Assembly: GCF_022814865.1 (NCBI RefSeq)
Contig: NZ_JAKVRD010000006.1
Coordinates: 124,001 to 188,000 of the forward strand
DNA from: Shimia aestuarii
GTDB lineage: Bacteria; Pseudomonadota; Alphaproteobacteria; Rhodobacterales; Rhodobacteraceae
Direction of reading: 5' to 3'
Length of the DNA stretch: 64,000 nucleotides
Shown: piece by piece, positions 44,267-54,021 of the stretch
Position numbering within the stretch: the stretch's first letter is position 1
Layout of the letters: every line of letters begins with the position of its first letter
Program-made: the position numbers and the translations under genes
Notes under the pieces: generated by a model
Database searches by the model: none
Seen by the model: the letters and a program-made list of their open reading frames with translations, nothing else
Told to the model about the DNA's origin: nothing

Positions 44267-44303
44267 TTAGAATTGTTCTAAAGTGACCAAGCATATTCGT
44301 CAA
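44267..44303 (-). promoter_or_regulatory. iscR-suf promoter with Irr/ICE box overlapping the -10
   Basis: On the minus strand TTGACG (44303-44298) and TAGAAC (44280-44275) form a -35/-10 pair with a 17-bp spacer. A perfect 15-bp palindrome, TTAGAA-TTG-TTCTAA (44267-44281), covers the -10. This is the iron control element (ICE) recognised by Irr in alphaproteobacteria. The geometry means bound Irr would block RNA polymerase, giving repression under iron limitation. Confidence 0.85.
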
Positions 44304-44342
44304 GAATAGACTCGGCACGACGCGCAGGAGACACGGACGCCC

Positions 44343-44999
44343 ATGCCCGAGGTGATTTTTCCCGGACCCGAAGGACGGCTTGAAGGCCGCTACCATCCGC
44401 AAAAGGAAAAGGACGCACCAATTGCCATCGTGCTCCATCCGCACCCGCAATTTGGCGGGACCATGAACAACAAGGTTGTCTATAACCTGCATTACGCCTT
44501 TTTCAACATGGGCTTTACCGTGCTGCGGTTTAATTTCCGCGGTGTCGGCCGGAGCCAGGGCGAATACGACCAAGGCGTCGGAGAGCTCTCGGATGCGGCC
44601 TCGGCGCTGGACTACCTTCAGTCGATGAACACCAACTCCAAGCATTGCTGGGTGGCTGGGTTCTCCTTTGGGGCTTGGATCGGCATGCAGCTCTTGATGC
44701 GTCGCCCCGAGATCACCGGATTCATCTCGGTCGCACCGCCTGCGAACATGTATGATTTCTCGTTCCTCGCGCCCTGCCCGTCCTCGGGCCTTATCATCAA
44801 CGGCACCGCCGACCGCGTTGCGCCCCCGGCGGATACGGAATCTCTGGTGAGCAAGCTGCACGAGCAGAAAGGCATCACGATCACCCACGAACAGATCGAC
44901 GGCGCCGGACATTTCTTTGAAACCGAAGACTACATGGACACGATGGTGGGCAATGTGACGGACTACGTCAAACGCCGCCTGACCGAAACCTCGCGCTAA
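44343..44999 (+). CDS. Alpha/beta hydrolase (COG2945-like)
   Basis: A 218-residue cytoplasmic hydrolase. It begins MPEVIFPGPEGRLEGRYHPQ and has the HPHPQFGGTMNNKVV oxyanion region, NFRGVGRSQGEYDQGVGE, the nucleophile elbow GFSFGAW (Ser), and Asp and His candidates in NGTADRVAPP and IDGAGHFFE. No lid domain is evident. The substrate is unknown. It is divergent from the iscR-suf operon, so the ICE box could in principle affect both. The ATG has GGAGACACGGACGCCC upstream, and the next small gene follows after 9 bp. Confidence 0.88.
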   Translation: MPEVIFPGPEGRLEGRYHPQKEKDAPIAIVLHPHPQFGGTMNNKVVYNLHYAFFNMGFTVLRFNFRGVGRSQGEYDQGVGELSDAASALDYLQSMNTNSKHCWVAGFSFGAWIGMQLLMRRPEITGFISVAPPANMYDFSFLAPCPSSGLIINGTADRVAPPADTESLVSKLHEQKGITITHEQIDGAGHFFETEDYMDTMVGNVTDYVKRRLTETSR

Positions 45000-45008
45000 G
45001 GGAGCGGC

Positions 45009-45239
45009 ATGGCCTATTACGACGATATCGCCAACCGCCTTGCCCTCGACGTGATCGAAGCGCAGAAAGCCACAGGCGATCTGCAACTCATTCAGGACAT
45101 CACCAATACCATCGAGGCCACGTCCTCGACCCTGCATGAGGCCTTCATGACGGCGGTGCGCGTCCACACCGCCGAGGAACGCGCCCGCAAACAGCTTGAG
45201 GACCGGCTCAAGGCCAAGGGATTCGAGCTCAAGCGATGA
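45009..45239 (+). CDS. Small conserved-looking helical protein, unknown
   Basis: A 76-residue protein (MAYYDDIANRLALDVIEAQKATGDLQLIQDITNTIEATSSTLHEAFMTAVRVHTAEERARKQLEDRLKAKGFELKR) predicted to be almost wholly helical. The C-terminal half is Arg/Glu/Lys-rich. It has GGGAG just upstream, and its stop overlaps the start of the HD hydrolase gene by 4 bp. Coupling on both sides supports it as a real gene. No family was recognised. Confidence 0.72.
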   Translation: MAYYDDIANRLALDVIEAQKATGDLQLIQDITNTIEATSSTLHEAFMTAVRVHTAEERARKQLEDRLKAKGFELKR

Positions 45240-45817
45240 GCGACCGGCTCGACGCACAGCTTGCCTTCCTCGACGAGGCCGACCGACTGAAATCCGTGCT
45301 GCGCGCCTCAACGCTTCTGGACCGGTCGCGTAAGGAAAACTCTGCCGAGCATAGCTGGCATATCGCGCTCTATGCGATGATCCTTGCCGAACATGCCAAC
45401 CGCCCCGTCAATATCGACCGGGTGATCCGCATGCTTCTTTTGCATGATCTGGTCGAGATCGACGCCGGCGACACCCCCATTCATGGCGCCCATGACGCGG
45501 CAGCGAAAGAGGCCGAGGAAATCGCCGCGGCGGACCGCCTCTTTGCGCTCTTGCCCGAGGATCAGGGCGCGGAGTTGCGCGCGCTCTGGAATGAGTTCGA
45601 GGCAGGCGAAAGCGACGACGCGATCTTTGCCCGTGCGATCGACCGGGCGCAGCCCTGCCATGGCAATCTGATGACCGGCGGCGGATCGTGGATCGAATAT
45701 GACGTGACCGAAGAGCAACTCGAGGCCCGCGTCGGCACCAAGGTCAAGCGCGGCGCGCCTGCACTTTGGGATCATATCCAGCGCCGTGTGCGGGCATGGT
45801 TTGCGGACAAAAGGTAG
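45236..45817 (+). CDS. HD-domain hydrolase (YfbR/HD_3-like)
   Basis: A 193-residue metal-dependent phosphohydrolase. The HD ligands are visible in ENSAEHSWHIALYAMILAEHA (first His), RMLLLHDLVEIDAGD (the HD pair) and AIDRAQPCHGNLMT (late Asp). The closest known group is the 5'-deoxynucleotidase YfbR family, about 199 residues in E. coli, but other HD_3 proteins of unknown substrate are as likely. It is translationally coupled to the small helical protein before it. Confidence 0.85.
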   Translation: MSDRLDAQLAFLDEADRLKSVLRASTLLDRSRKENSAEHSWHIALYAMILAEHANRPVNIDRVIRMLLLHDLVEIDAGDTPIHGAHDAAAKEAEEIAAADRLFALLPEDQGAELRALWNEFEAGESDDAIFARAIDRAQPCHGNLMTGGGSWIEYDVTEEQLEARVGTKVKRGAPALWDHIQRRVRAWFADKR

Positions 45818-45933
45818 AAATACCTCACCTTTTCAACTGCCTAATGATCACTCCTAAAGCGCGACACTTGGCAGCAGCCGTGTGACGCCGCGCCTTCTGG
45901 ACAAACCTGGCCCGCGCGGTAAGAACCGGGCGC

Positions 45934-46554
45934 ATGGCATTTCTTCTCGAAACACCCCCCGCCGATCGGCATTCGAAGTTCGAAGACCTTCAGGGCCTCG
46001 CCACCGGCACGCTTCTCATGGCGCTCTCGGTGCAGTTCCTGCAAGCCTCCGACCTCATCACCGGACAGGTCGCGGGCCTCTCGCTCCTCGTCTCTTATTG
46101 GGGCGGCTGGAGTTTCGGTGTGGTGTTCTTCCTCATCAACCTGCCCTTCTACGCGGTGGCGATTTACCGGATGGGCCTTGTCTTCACGCTCAAAACCTTT
46201 GCCGCGGTCGCGATCCTCACCGGCTGGACCTTCCTGTTGCCGCAGGGCATGAGCTTTGCCTTTCTGCATCCGCTGGCTGGTGCGGTCCTCGGTGGGGTGA
46301 GCGCGGGTGCAGGCCTTCTCATCCTGTTTCGCCACGGCGCCACGCTCGGCGGGGTCGGGATCGTTGCCGTCTGGCTTCAGGACACGCGCGGTATCAAGGC
46401 GGGCAAGGTGCAGCTTGGCTTTGACGTTTGCGTCTTTGCCCTCGCCCTTGCCCTCTTTCCGGTGGTGACGGTGTTCTATGCGCTCATCGGCGCCGCAGTC
46501 ACCAATCTCGTGATCCTCACCAACCACCGCCGCGACCGCTATATCGCGCGCTAG
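45934..46554 (+). CDS. YitT-family membrane protein
   Basis: A 206-residue integral membrane protein with about five hydrophobic segments, including GTLLMALSVQFLQASDLITGQVAGLSLLVSYW, FGVVFFLINLPFYAVAIYRMG, LAGAVLGGVSAGAGLLILFRHGATLGGVGIVAVWL and VCVFALALALFPVVTVFYALIGAAVTNLVIL. The GGVSAGAGL pattern is typical of YitT/DUF161 proteins, whose substrate is unknown. It is a short single-gene unit between the HD hydrolase and the SMR transporter. Confidence 0.84.
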   Translation: MAFLLETPPADRHSKFEDLQGLATGTLLMALSVQFLQASDLITGQVAGLSLLVSYWGGWSFGVVFFLINLPFYAVAIYRMGLVFTLKTFAAVAILTGWTFLLPQGMSFAFLHPLAGAVLGGVSAGAGLLILFRHGATLGGVGIVAVWLQDTRGIKAGKVQLGFDVCVFALALALFPVVTVFYALIGAAVTNLVILTNHRRDRYIAR

Positions 46555-46620
46555 AGCCTGCGGATTGCGCCAAAGGCCGCGACAGGCTAGGACCGTCTCA
46601 GCCCCGACAGGAGACGCGCC

Positions 46621-46956
46621 ATGGCCAAGGTCTATGCCATTCTCATGCTCGCCGTTCTAAGCGAGACCATCGCCACCTCGGCGCTTCATGCAAGCCAGCA
46701 GTTTACCCGGCTTTGGCCCTCGGTGATCGTTGTCATCGGATACGCGATTTCCTTCTACCTCCTGAGCCTCACACTCAAGACACTGCCGGTCGGCATCATG
46801 TATGCGATCTGGTGCGGCCTCGGCATCGTCTTTGTCGCCATTATCGGCTATTTTGCCTTTCAACAACGACTCGACCTGCCCGCGATCCTCGGCATCGGGC
46901 TGATCCTGTGCGGCATTGTGGTCATTAACCTGTTTTCCGAAAGCGCAGGCCATTAA
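46621..46956 (+). CDS. Small multidrug resistance (SMR) family transporter
   Basis: A 111-residue protein with four helices and the conserved membrane glutamate in [15 protein letters not shown] (Glu14 in EmrE numbering). The helix 3 segment [26 protein letters not shown] matches the family. SMR proteins exchange protons for cationic compounds, polyamines or guanidinium. The Ala-Thr-Ser-Ala after the glutamate fits the EmrE-like (quaternary cation) side rather than SugE/Gdx, but this is a weak call. Confidence 0.88.
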   Translation: MAKVYAILMLAVLSETIATSALHASQQFTRLWPSVIVVIGYAISFYLLSLTLKTLPVGIMYAIWCGLGIVFVAIIGYFAFQQRLDLPAILGIGLILCGIVVINLFSESAGH

Positions 46957-47016
46957 GGGGCTAGCCTTTTCCGTGTCCGCGCTATAGGCGAAGCTCGAAC
47001 AGGAAAGGCATATCTG

Positions 47017-48837
47017 ATGGACCTTCGTAATATTGCGATTATCGCGCACGTTGACCACGGCAAGACGACCCTTGTCGATGAGCTTCTGAAACAGTCCGGC
47101 GCGTTTCGCGAAAACCAGGAAGTGGCCGAACGGGCCATGGACAGCAATGATCTCGAGCGCGAACGCGGGATCACCATTTTCGCCAAGCCGACCTCGGTCG
47201 AGTGGAAAGACACGCGGATCAACATCGTCGACACCCCCGGCCACGCCGATTTCGGCGGCGAAGTCGAGCGCATCCTGTCGATGGTTGATGGCGTTGTCCT
47301 GCTCGTCGATGCCGCCGAAGGCCCGATGCCGCAGACCAAATTCGTGACCTCCAAGGCGCTGGCGCTTGGCCTGCGCCCGATTGTGGTCCTCAACAAGGTC
47401 GACAAACCCGACGCCGAACCCGACCGCGCGCTGGACGAGTGTTTTGACCTCTTCGCCTCGCTCGATGCCAACGAAGATCAGCTCGACTTCCCGCATATGT
47501 ATGCCTCGGGCCGCAATGGCTGGGCCGATGCCGAGCTGGACGGGCCGCGCAAAGACCTGCACGCACTGTTCAACCTCATCGTGAACCACGTGCCCGCGCC
47601 GAAACAGGTCGCGCACCAAAAAGACGATTTCCGTATGCTGGCGACGACGCTTGGCTCGGATCCCTTCGTGGGCCGCATCCTGACCGGCCGCGTCGAGAGC
47701 GGCACGCTCAAGGTTGGCGCGACGGTGCAGGCGATCTCGCGCATTGGCCAGAAGATCGAGCAATTCCGCGTCACCAAGATCCAAGCCTTCCGTGGCCTTG
47801 CCCAACAAGACATCGAAGAAGCTCAGGCCGGCGACATCGTGTCCATCGCGGGCATGTCCAAGGCAACCGTGGCCGATACGATCTGTGCGCTGGCCGTTGA
47901 TACGCCGCTTGAGGCACAGCCGATCGACCCGCCGACGATCACCGTCACCTTCGGCATCAACGACAGCCCCCTTGCGGGCCGTGATGGCAAAAAGGTTCAG
48001 AGCCGCGTGATCCGCGACCGCCTCTACAAAGAGGCCGAATCCAACGTCGCAATCAAGATCGCCGACACGCCGGGCGGCGAGGCTTTCGAGGTTTCGGGCC
48101 GTGGCGAACTCCAGATGGGCGTTCTGATCGAGAACATGCGCCGCGAAGGCTTTGAGCTTTCGATTTCGCGCCCGCAGGTCATCATGCGCGAAGAAGACGG
48201 CCAGAAGATGGAGCCGGTCGAAGAAGCCACCATCGACGTGGACGACGAATATTCCGGCGCAGTGATCGAAAAACTCACCGGCGCGCGCAAAGGCGAGCTT
48301 GTCGAGATGCGCCCTGCAGGCGCAGGCAAGACCCGCATCATCGCCCATGTGCCGTCGCGCGGGTTGATCGGCTATCACGGCGAATTCCTCACCGATACGC
48401 GCGGCACCGGTGTTCTCAACCGCGTGTTCCACGGCTGGACCCCCTATAAGGGCGCGATCCCGGGCCGTCGCGCTGGCGTGCTGATCTCGATGGAAGATGG
48501 CGAGGCCGTGGCCTACGCACTCTGGAACCTCGAAGATCGCGGCAAGATGATGATCGGCGCACAAGAGAAGGTCTATCAGGGCATGATCATCGGCGAACAT
48601 AGCCGTGAAAATGACCTCGAGGTGAACCCGCTCAAGGGCAAGAAGCTCACCAACGTGCGCGCCTCTGGCACGGACGAAGCGGTGCGCCTGACGACGCCGA
48701 TGACGCTTAGCCTCGAAGAGGCCATCGCCTATATCAACGATGACGAGCTTGTCGAAGTCACCCCAAATAGCATCCGCCTGCGCAAACGCTATCTCGACCC
48801 GCACGAGCGCAAGCGCATGTCGAAGGCGCAGGGATAA
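47017..48837 (+). CDS. typA: Translational GTPase TypA/BipA
   Basis: A ribosome-associated GTPase of the EF-G family involved in stress adaptation and ribosome assembly. The 606-residue product opens [28 protein letters not shown] (G1), then [10 protein letters not shown] (switch I), [12 protein letters not shown] (G3) and VLNKVDKP (G4). Domain II, domain V and the BipA-specific C-terminal domain follow in normal length. AGGAAAGG precedes the start. Two hairpins lie downstream, one of them a strong terminator shared with the convergent DUF1330 gene. Confidence 0.97.
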   Translation: MDLRNIAIIAHVDHGKTTLVDELLKQSGAFRENQEVAERAMDSNDLERERGITIFAKPTSVEWKDTRINIVDTPGHADFGGEVERILSMVDGVVLLVDAAEGPMPQTKFVTSKALALGLRPIVVLNKVDKPDAEPDRALDECFDLFASLDANEDQLDFPHMYASGRNGWADAELDGPRKDLHALFNLIVNHVPAPKQVAHQKDDFRMLATTLGSDPFVGRILTGRVESGTLKVGATVQAISRIGQKIEQFRVTKIQAFRGLAQQDIEEAQAGDIVSIAGMSKATVADTICALAVDTPLEAQPIDPPTITVTFGINDSPLAGRDGKKVQSRVIRDRLYKEAESNVAIKIADTPGGEAFEVSGRGELQMGVLIENMRREGFELSISRPQVIMREEDGQKMEPVEEATIDVDDEYSGAVIEKLTGARKGELVEMRPAGAGKTRIIAHVPSRGLIGYHGEFLTDTRGTGVLNRVFHGWTPYKGAIPGRRAGVLISMEDGEAVAYALWNLEDRGKMMIGAQEKVYQGMIIGEHSRENDLEVNPLKGKKLTNVRASGTDEAVRLTTPMTLSLEEAIAYINDDELVEVTPNSIRLRKRYLDPHERKRMSKAQG

Positions 48838-48844
48838 GAAAATC

Positions 48845-48880
48845 TTCTAGAAGAGTCTGCCTCTGGCCTCTTTTCTAGAA
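48845..48880. repeat. Paired TTCTAGAA palindromes downstream of typA
   Basis: TTCTAGAA occurs at 48845-48852 and again at 48873-48880, flanking GAG...CTC. Together they can fold into an imperfect hairpin with a 2-nt bulge, just before the main terminator. Each copy is itself an 8-bp palindrome. Confidence 0.5.
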
Positions 48881-48895
48881 AAAGCGACACCATGA

Positions 48896-48930
48896 AAAAG
48901 CCCCGGATCATTGATCCGGGGCTTTATTTT
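48896..48930. terminator. Bidirectional terminator after typA
   Basis: AAAAGCCCCGGAT (48896-48908) faces ATCCGGGGCTTTATTTTT around a short loop. T-rich tails lie on both strands, between typA and the convergent DUF1330 gene. Confidence 0.92.
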
Positions 48931-48948
48931 TGCCGTGTAAGGCGTTGT

Positions 48949-49236
48949 TTATTCGTTTATTTCCACAACCATGAGCTCACGCTCAGAAGCATCGCGCGCA
49001 TGGCTCAACGCTTGTTGGTAGTCGTCGCTATTGTAGCAGTCGACTGCCGCCTCGACGCTCGGGAACCGCGCCACAACATTGCGCGGCCGTTCCTGTCCCT
49101 CAAGCTGTACGAAACGGCCACCGCGGGCAATGAAATGCCCGCCATGTTTGGCAATCGCCGGTCCGGCCAATTCGGCATATTTGCCATAGGCCTCGGCGTC
49201 GGTCACGGTCACATGGGCGATCCAGAGTGCGGGCAT
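48949..49236 (-). CDS. DUF1330 family protein
   Basis: A 95-residue ferredoxin-like-fold protein: MPALWIAHVTVTDAEAYGKYAELAGPAIAKHGGHFIARGGRFVQLEG, then RNVVARFPSVEAAVDCYNSDDYQQALSHARDASERELMVVE. The fold resembles dimeric alpha/beta-barrel enzymes, but the function is unknown. It is a single gene 78 bp downstream of alaS and probably has its own promoter. It ends at the terminator shared with typA. Confidence 0.9.
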   Translation of the reverse strand: MPALWIAHVTVTDAEAYGKYAELAGPAIAKHGGHFIARGGRFVQLEGQERPRNVVARFPSVEAAVDCYNSDDYQQALSHARDASERELMVVEINE

Positions 49237-49314
49237 CGGGTATCCTCCGAGTTAGAGATTTTCCGACAGTGTAAATCCCCTGCCGGAAAACCCAAGCCCT
49301 TATTGACCAAATGG

Positions 49315-51987
49315 TCAGCCAGCGATCACCGCTTCAGCAGCGGCAATGGCCGCGTCTGAATTGGTGGAATCCTTGGCGCCGCCCTGCGCCATGTCGGGAC
49401 GGCCACCGCCGCCCTTGCCGCCAAGCGCCTCTACCGCCGCCTTGACGAGATCGACCGCCGAGACGGTATCGGTCAGATCATCGGTCACGCCCGCAGCCAC
49501 GGCGACCTTGCCGCCATCATCGGCAATAAGCAGCACCGCGCCGCTCTCAAGGCGGGTCTTGTGCTCGTCGATGAGCGGGCGCAGGTCTTTGCCGGACACG
49601 CCGGTCAGAAGCTGTGCGAAATATTTGACGCCGTTCACGTCCTTCGCCTCTGCGCCGCCGCCCTGCCCCGCGCCACCGGCCATCGCCAGCTCGCGGCGCA
49701 ACTGCGCGACCTCGTTTTGAAGCGACTTGCGTTCATCCAGAAGCGCCTTCAGTCGATCCGCGACATCCGCCGGCTGCGCCTTGAGCGTCGCCGCAACCTC
49801 GGCCATGCGGTTGGCCTGATCCTCAAGATAGGCAAAGGCCGCCTCGCCCGTCAGCGCCTCGATCCGGCGCACACCCGCCGAAGACGCGCTATCGCCCAGA
49901 AGGACAAACACGCCGATATCGCCGGTCTGTTTCACATGCGTGCCGCCGCAAAGCTCGATCGAATAAGTGTTGCCGTCAAAGCCCTTGCCGGTATTGGCGC
50001 GCCCCATGGACACGACCCGCACCTCGTCGCCGTATTTCTCGCCAAAGAGCGCCTGCGCCCCGATCTCGCGCGCGTCATCCGGCGTCATGATCCGGGTTTC
50101 CACCGCGCTGTTCTGGCGGATATAGGCGTTCACATCGGTCGCAACCTTGTGAATTTCCTCGGCCGAAAGCGCCTTGGCATGGCTGAAATCAAAGCGCAGG
50201 CGGTCGGCCGCATTGAGCGAGCCGCGCTGTGCCACGTGATCGCCAAGCGTCTCGCGCAGCGCCTCATGCAACAGGTGCGTCGCCGAGTGGTTCGCCCGGA
50301 TCGCGCCACGGCGGCTATGGTCAACCTCCATCAGCACCGGATCGCCCTTGGAGATCGTGCCGCGCGCGACAGTGACCTTATGCGCCAGAAGCTTGCCATC
50401 CGCGAATTTCTGCGTGTCCGCAACATTGGCAACCTCGTCGCGGTTCTCAAGCCGACTCACGATGCCGGTATCGCCAACTTGGCCCCCGGATTCGCCATAA
50501 AACGGCGTCTGGTTCATCACCAGCCAGCCCTCGGCGCCCTCGGCAAGCGTATCCACCCGCGCGCCATCGGCGATGATCGCGACGACCTGCCCCTCGGCGC
50601 TCTCGGTGTCATACCCGAGGAATTCGCTCGAACCCTGCTCTTCGGCAATGTCGAACCAGATCGCATTGTCCGCCGCATCGCCCGATCCGGACCAGGCGGC
50701 GCGCGCCTTAGCCTTTTGCTCGGCCATGGCCGCGTCAAACCCGTCTGTATCGACCGCGCGGCCCTTTTCGCGGAGCGCGTCCTGCGTCAGGTCAAGCGGG
50801 AAGCCATACGTATCATAGAGCTTGAAGGCCGCCTCGCCCGGCAGCGGCGCATCTTCGGCCAGCCCGTCAAGCTCGTCATCCAGAAGCTTCAAACCGCGAT
50901 CAAGCGTCTGCTTGAACCGGGTTTCTTCAAGTTTCAGCGTCTCTTCGATCAACGCCTGCGCACGACCAAGCTCCGGATAGGCTTGCCCCATCTGGCTTAC
51001 GAGCGAGGGCACAAGCTGGTGCATGACCGGGTCTTTCGCACCAAGAAGATGCGCGTGTCGCATGGCGCGCCGCATGATCCGGCGCAGCACATAGCCACGG
51101 CCATCATTGGACGGCATCACGCCATCGGCAATCAGGAACGAGGTCGAACGCAGGTGATCCGCGATCACCCGGTGATGCACATTCTTGTCGCCAAACGGAT
51201 CGGTCGAGGTCACGCCCGCCGACGCCTCGATCAGCGATTTAAACAGGTCGGTGTCATAGTTGTCATGGCTGCCTTGCAGAAGCGCGCCAATCCGTTCCAG
51301 CCCCATGCCGGTGTCGATCGACTGCATGTCGAGATCGACCATAGAGCCGTCCTCGAACTGTTCGTTCTGCATGAAAACGATGTTCCAGATTTCGATGAAC
51401 CGGTCGCCGTCCTCTTCCGGGCTGCCCGGAGGGCCACCCCAGATATGGTCACCGTGGTCATAGAAAATCTCGGTGCAGGGACCGCAAGGACCGGTCGGGC
51501 CCATCTGCCAGAAGTTGTCGGAGGTCGCGATGCGGATGATCCGGTCTTCGGGCACACCGACCTTTTTCCAGATTTCAAACGCCTCGTCATCGGTATGGTA
51601 GACGGTCGTGTAGAGCTTCTCTTTCGGAATTTCGAATTCCTTGGTGATGAGCTCCCATGCAAACGGGATCGCCTCTTCCTTGAAATAATCACCAAAGGAA
51701 AAGTTGCCGAGCATCTCGAAGAACGTGTGGTGACGCGCGGTATAGCCGACATTGTCGAGGTCGTTGTGCTTGCCCCCGGCGCGCACGCATTTCTGCGCCG
51801 TGGTGGCGCGCACATAGTCGCGCTTGTCGACCCCGGTAAAGCAGTTCTTGAACTGCACCATGCCCGAGTTCACGAACATCAGCGTCGGGTCATTGCGCGG
51901 CACGAGCGGGCTCGACGGCACGACCTCGTGACCCTGCTTGGCAAAATAGTTGAGAAAGGTCGACCGGATGTCGTTCAGGCTTGGCAT
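49315..51987 (-). CDS. alaS: Alanyl-tRNA synthetase
   Basis: Charges tRNA-Ala and edits mischarged serine or glycine. The 890-residue product begins [47 protein letters not shown] (class II aminoacylation domain). It includes the editing-domain zinc motif in [14 protein letters not shown] ... [16 protein letters not shown] and a C-terminal oligomerisation/C-Ala region with [12 protein letters not shown] and the [15 protein letters not shown] glycine-rich tail. Length is normal (E. coli 876). It is 160 bp downstream of recA, with a terminator in between. Confidence 0.98.
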   Translation of the reverse strand: MPSLNDIRSTFLNYFAKQGHEVVPSSPLVPRNDPTLMFVNSGMVQFKNCFTGVDKRDYVRATTAQKCVRAGGKHNDLDNVGYTARHHTFFEMLGNFSFGDYFKEEAIPFAWELITKEFEIPKEKLYTTVYHTDDEAFEIWKKVGVPEDRIIRIATSDNFWQMGPTGPCGPCTEIFYDHGDHIWGGPPGSPEEDGDRFIEIWNIVFMQNEQFEDGSMVDLDMQSIDTGMGLERIGALLQGSHDNYDTDLFKSLIEASAGVTSTDPFGDKNVHHRVIADHLRSTSFLIADGVMPSNDGRGYVLRRIMRRAMRHAHLLGAKDPVMHQLVPSLVSQMGQAYPELGRAQALIEETLKLEETRFKQTLDRGLKLLDDELDGLAEDAPLPGEAAFKLYDTYGFPLDLTQDALREKGRAVDTDGFDAAMAEQKAKARAAWSGSGDAADNAIWFDIAEEQGSSEFLGYDTESAEGQVVAIIADGARVDTLAEGAEGWLVMNQTPFYGESGGQVGDTGIVSRLENRDEVANVADTQKFADGKLLAHKVTVARGTISKGDPVLMEVDHSRRGAIRANHSATHLLHEALRETLGDHVAQRGSLNAADRLRFDFSHAKALSAEEIHKVATDVNAYIRQNSAVETRIMTPDDAREIGAQALFGEKYGDEVRVVSMGRANTGKGFDGNTYSIELCGGTHVKQTGDIGVFVLLGDSASSAGVRRIEALTGEAAFAYLEDQANRMAEVAATLKAQPADVADRLKALLDERKSLQNEVAQLRRELAMAGGAGQGGGAEAKDVNGVKYFAQLLTGVSGKDLRPLIDEHKTRLESGAVLLIADDGGKVAVAAGVTDDLTDTVSAVDLVKAAVEALGGKGGGGRPDMAQGGAKDSTNSDAAIAAAEAVIAG

Positions 51988-52089
51988 GTGCGGCGTCTCT
52001 CGCGTGTGTTTTCAAGGCGTTTCAAGGGGGTTTACTCCCCTCAAACGCCCCTGTCCACAGCACTTGCACCGCACCAGAGCGGTGCCGCC

Positions 52090-52122
52090 AAAGAAAAGGC
52101 CGCCCCGCTGAACGGGACGGCC
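52090..52122 (-). terminator. recA terminator
   Basis: On the minus strand GGCCGTCCCG (52122-52113) pairs with CGGGGCGGCC (52107-52098), with one wobble pair. The loop is 5 nt, and TTTTCTTT follows. It lies just after recA and before alaS. Confidence 0.85.
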
Positions 52123-52147
52123 CTTGTCAGTGTCGCAGGCGAGAGGC

Positions 52148-53230
<1,083 letters not shown>

Positions 53231-53281
53231 TGCGTCGCTTCCTTATTCCATAGACCGCCGAGGGCGGCAATGATCGCGTTT

Positions 53282-53296
53282 GTTCTCGCCTTGTTC
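53282..53296. promoter_or_regulatory. Alphaproteobacterial LexA (SOS) box upstream of recA
   Basis: GTTC (53282-53285) and GTTC (53293-53296) are separated by exactly 7 bp, matching the GTTC-N7-GTTC direct-repeat operator of alphaproteobacterial LexA. It lies 52 bp upstream of the recA start. Confidence 0.88.
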
Positions 53297-53424
53297 TCAC
53301 ATTGTATGAGATCAAAAGGAGAACATTTCAATAGAAATTTATGCAAAACAACTTTTGCCGGAACCGGTTAAGGGGTAGTTTACAAGCAGAAAAAACGAAT
53401 AATTGAGTGATTTGAGGCGTATAG

Positions 53425-54021
53425 ATGCTTGTCTTTTGGAACGAGAAACTCGTCTTCCTGTCGGTTCCCAAGACGGGAACAACAGCGATTGAAAAGGCGC
53501 TTGCGCCGCGGGCGGCGATGGTGATCTCGAATCCCCCCGAACTCAAGCACGCGCCGGTCTATCGCTATAACCGGTTTTTCCGCCCCATGTTCGAGAAGGC
53601 CTGTCGCGAGGAAAACATGGAAACCATGGCGGTGATGCGCGAACCGATAAGCTGGCTCGGGAGCTGGTATCGTTATCGCCAACGCGATTTTCTCAAGGGG
53701 AAGGCCAATTCGACCTTCGGCAAGAGCTTTGACGAGTTCGTCGATGCCTATTGCAAGGGCGACAAGCCCCCTTTCGCCAATGTCGGCAGCCAGGCGAAAT
53801 TCCTCGAACCGCGCCCCAATGGCACCAAGGTCACGCATCTGTTCCGCTACGAGGATCAGGACCGGATCATCGGGTTCCTCGAAGATCGCCTCAACACCAA
53901 GATCTCGCTCGGACAGGAAAACGTCTCGCCGCGCATGGCGCTTGAGATTTCGCCCAAGGTAGAGGCCAAGCTGCGCCGAAAATGCGCCGAGGAATTCGAA
54001 CTTTACGAGAGTATTTCCTGA
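53425..54021 (+). CDS. Sulfotransferase-family protein
   Basis: A 198-residue protein with the PAPS-binding P-loop-like motif LSVPKTGTTAIEKALA near residue 13 and the 3'-phosphate-binding segment MAVMREPISWLGSWYRYRQRD near residues 69-89. Both are typical of carbohydrate or lipid sulfotransferases of the Sulfotransfer family. The catalytic region is shorter than in many members. The substrate is unknown. The gene is alone, and its last 19 bp overlap the 3' end of cckA on the other strand. A short AT-rich upstream region separates it from recA. Confidence 0.84.
   Translation: MLVFWNEKLVFLSVPKTGTTAIEKALAPRAAMVISNPPELKHAPVYRYNRFFRPMFEKACREENMETMAVMREPISWLGSWYRYRQRDFLKGKANSTFGKSFDEFVDAYCKGDKPPFANVGSQAKFLEPRPNGTKVTHLFRYEDQDRIIGFLEDRLNTKISLGQENVSPRMALEISPKVEAKLRRKCAEEFELYESIS

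Noticed and set aside
46657-48804. A 715-codon open frame antisense to typA (and similar long frames antisense to alaS, sufB, the livK-livG genes and guaB)
   Set aside because: These are by-products of GC-rich codon use in the real genes. They lack ribosome binding sites, and their products (rich in Arg, His and Asp) match no family.
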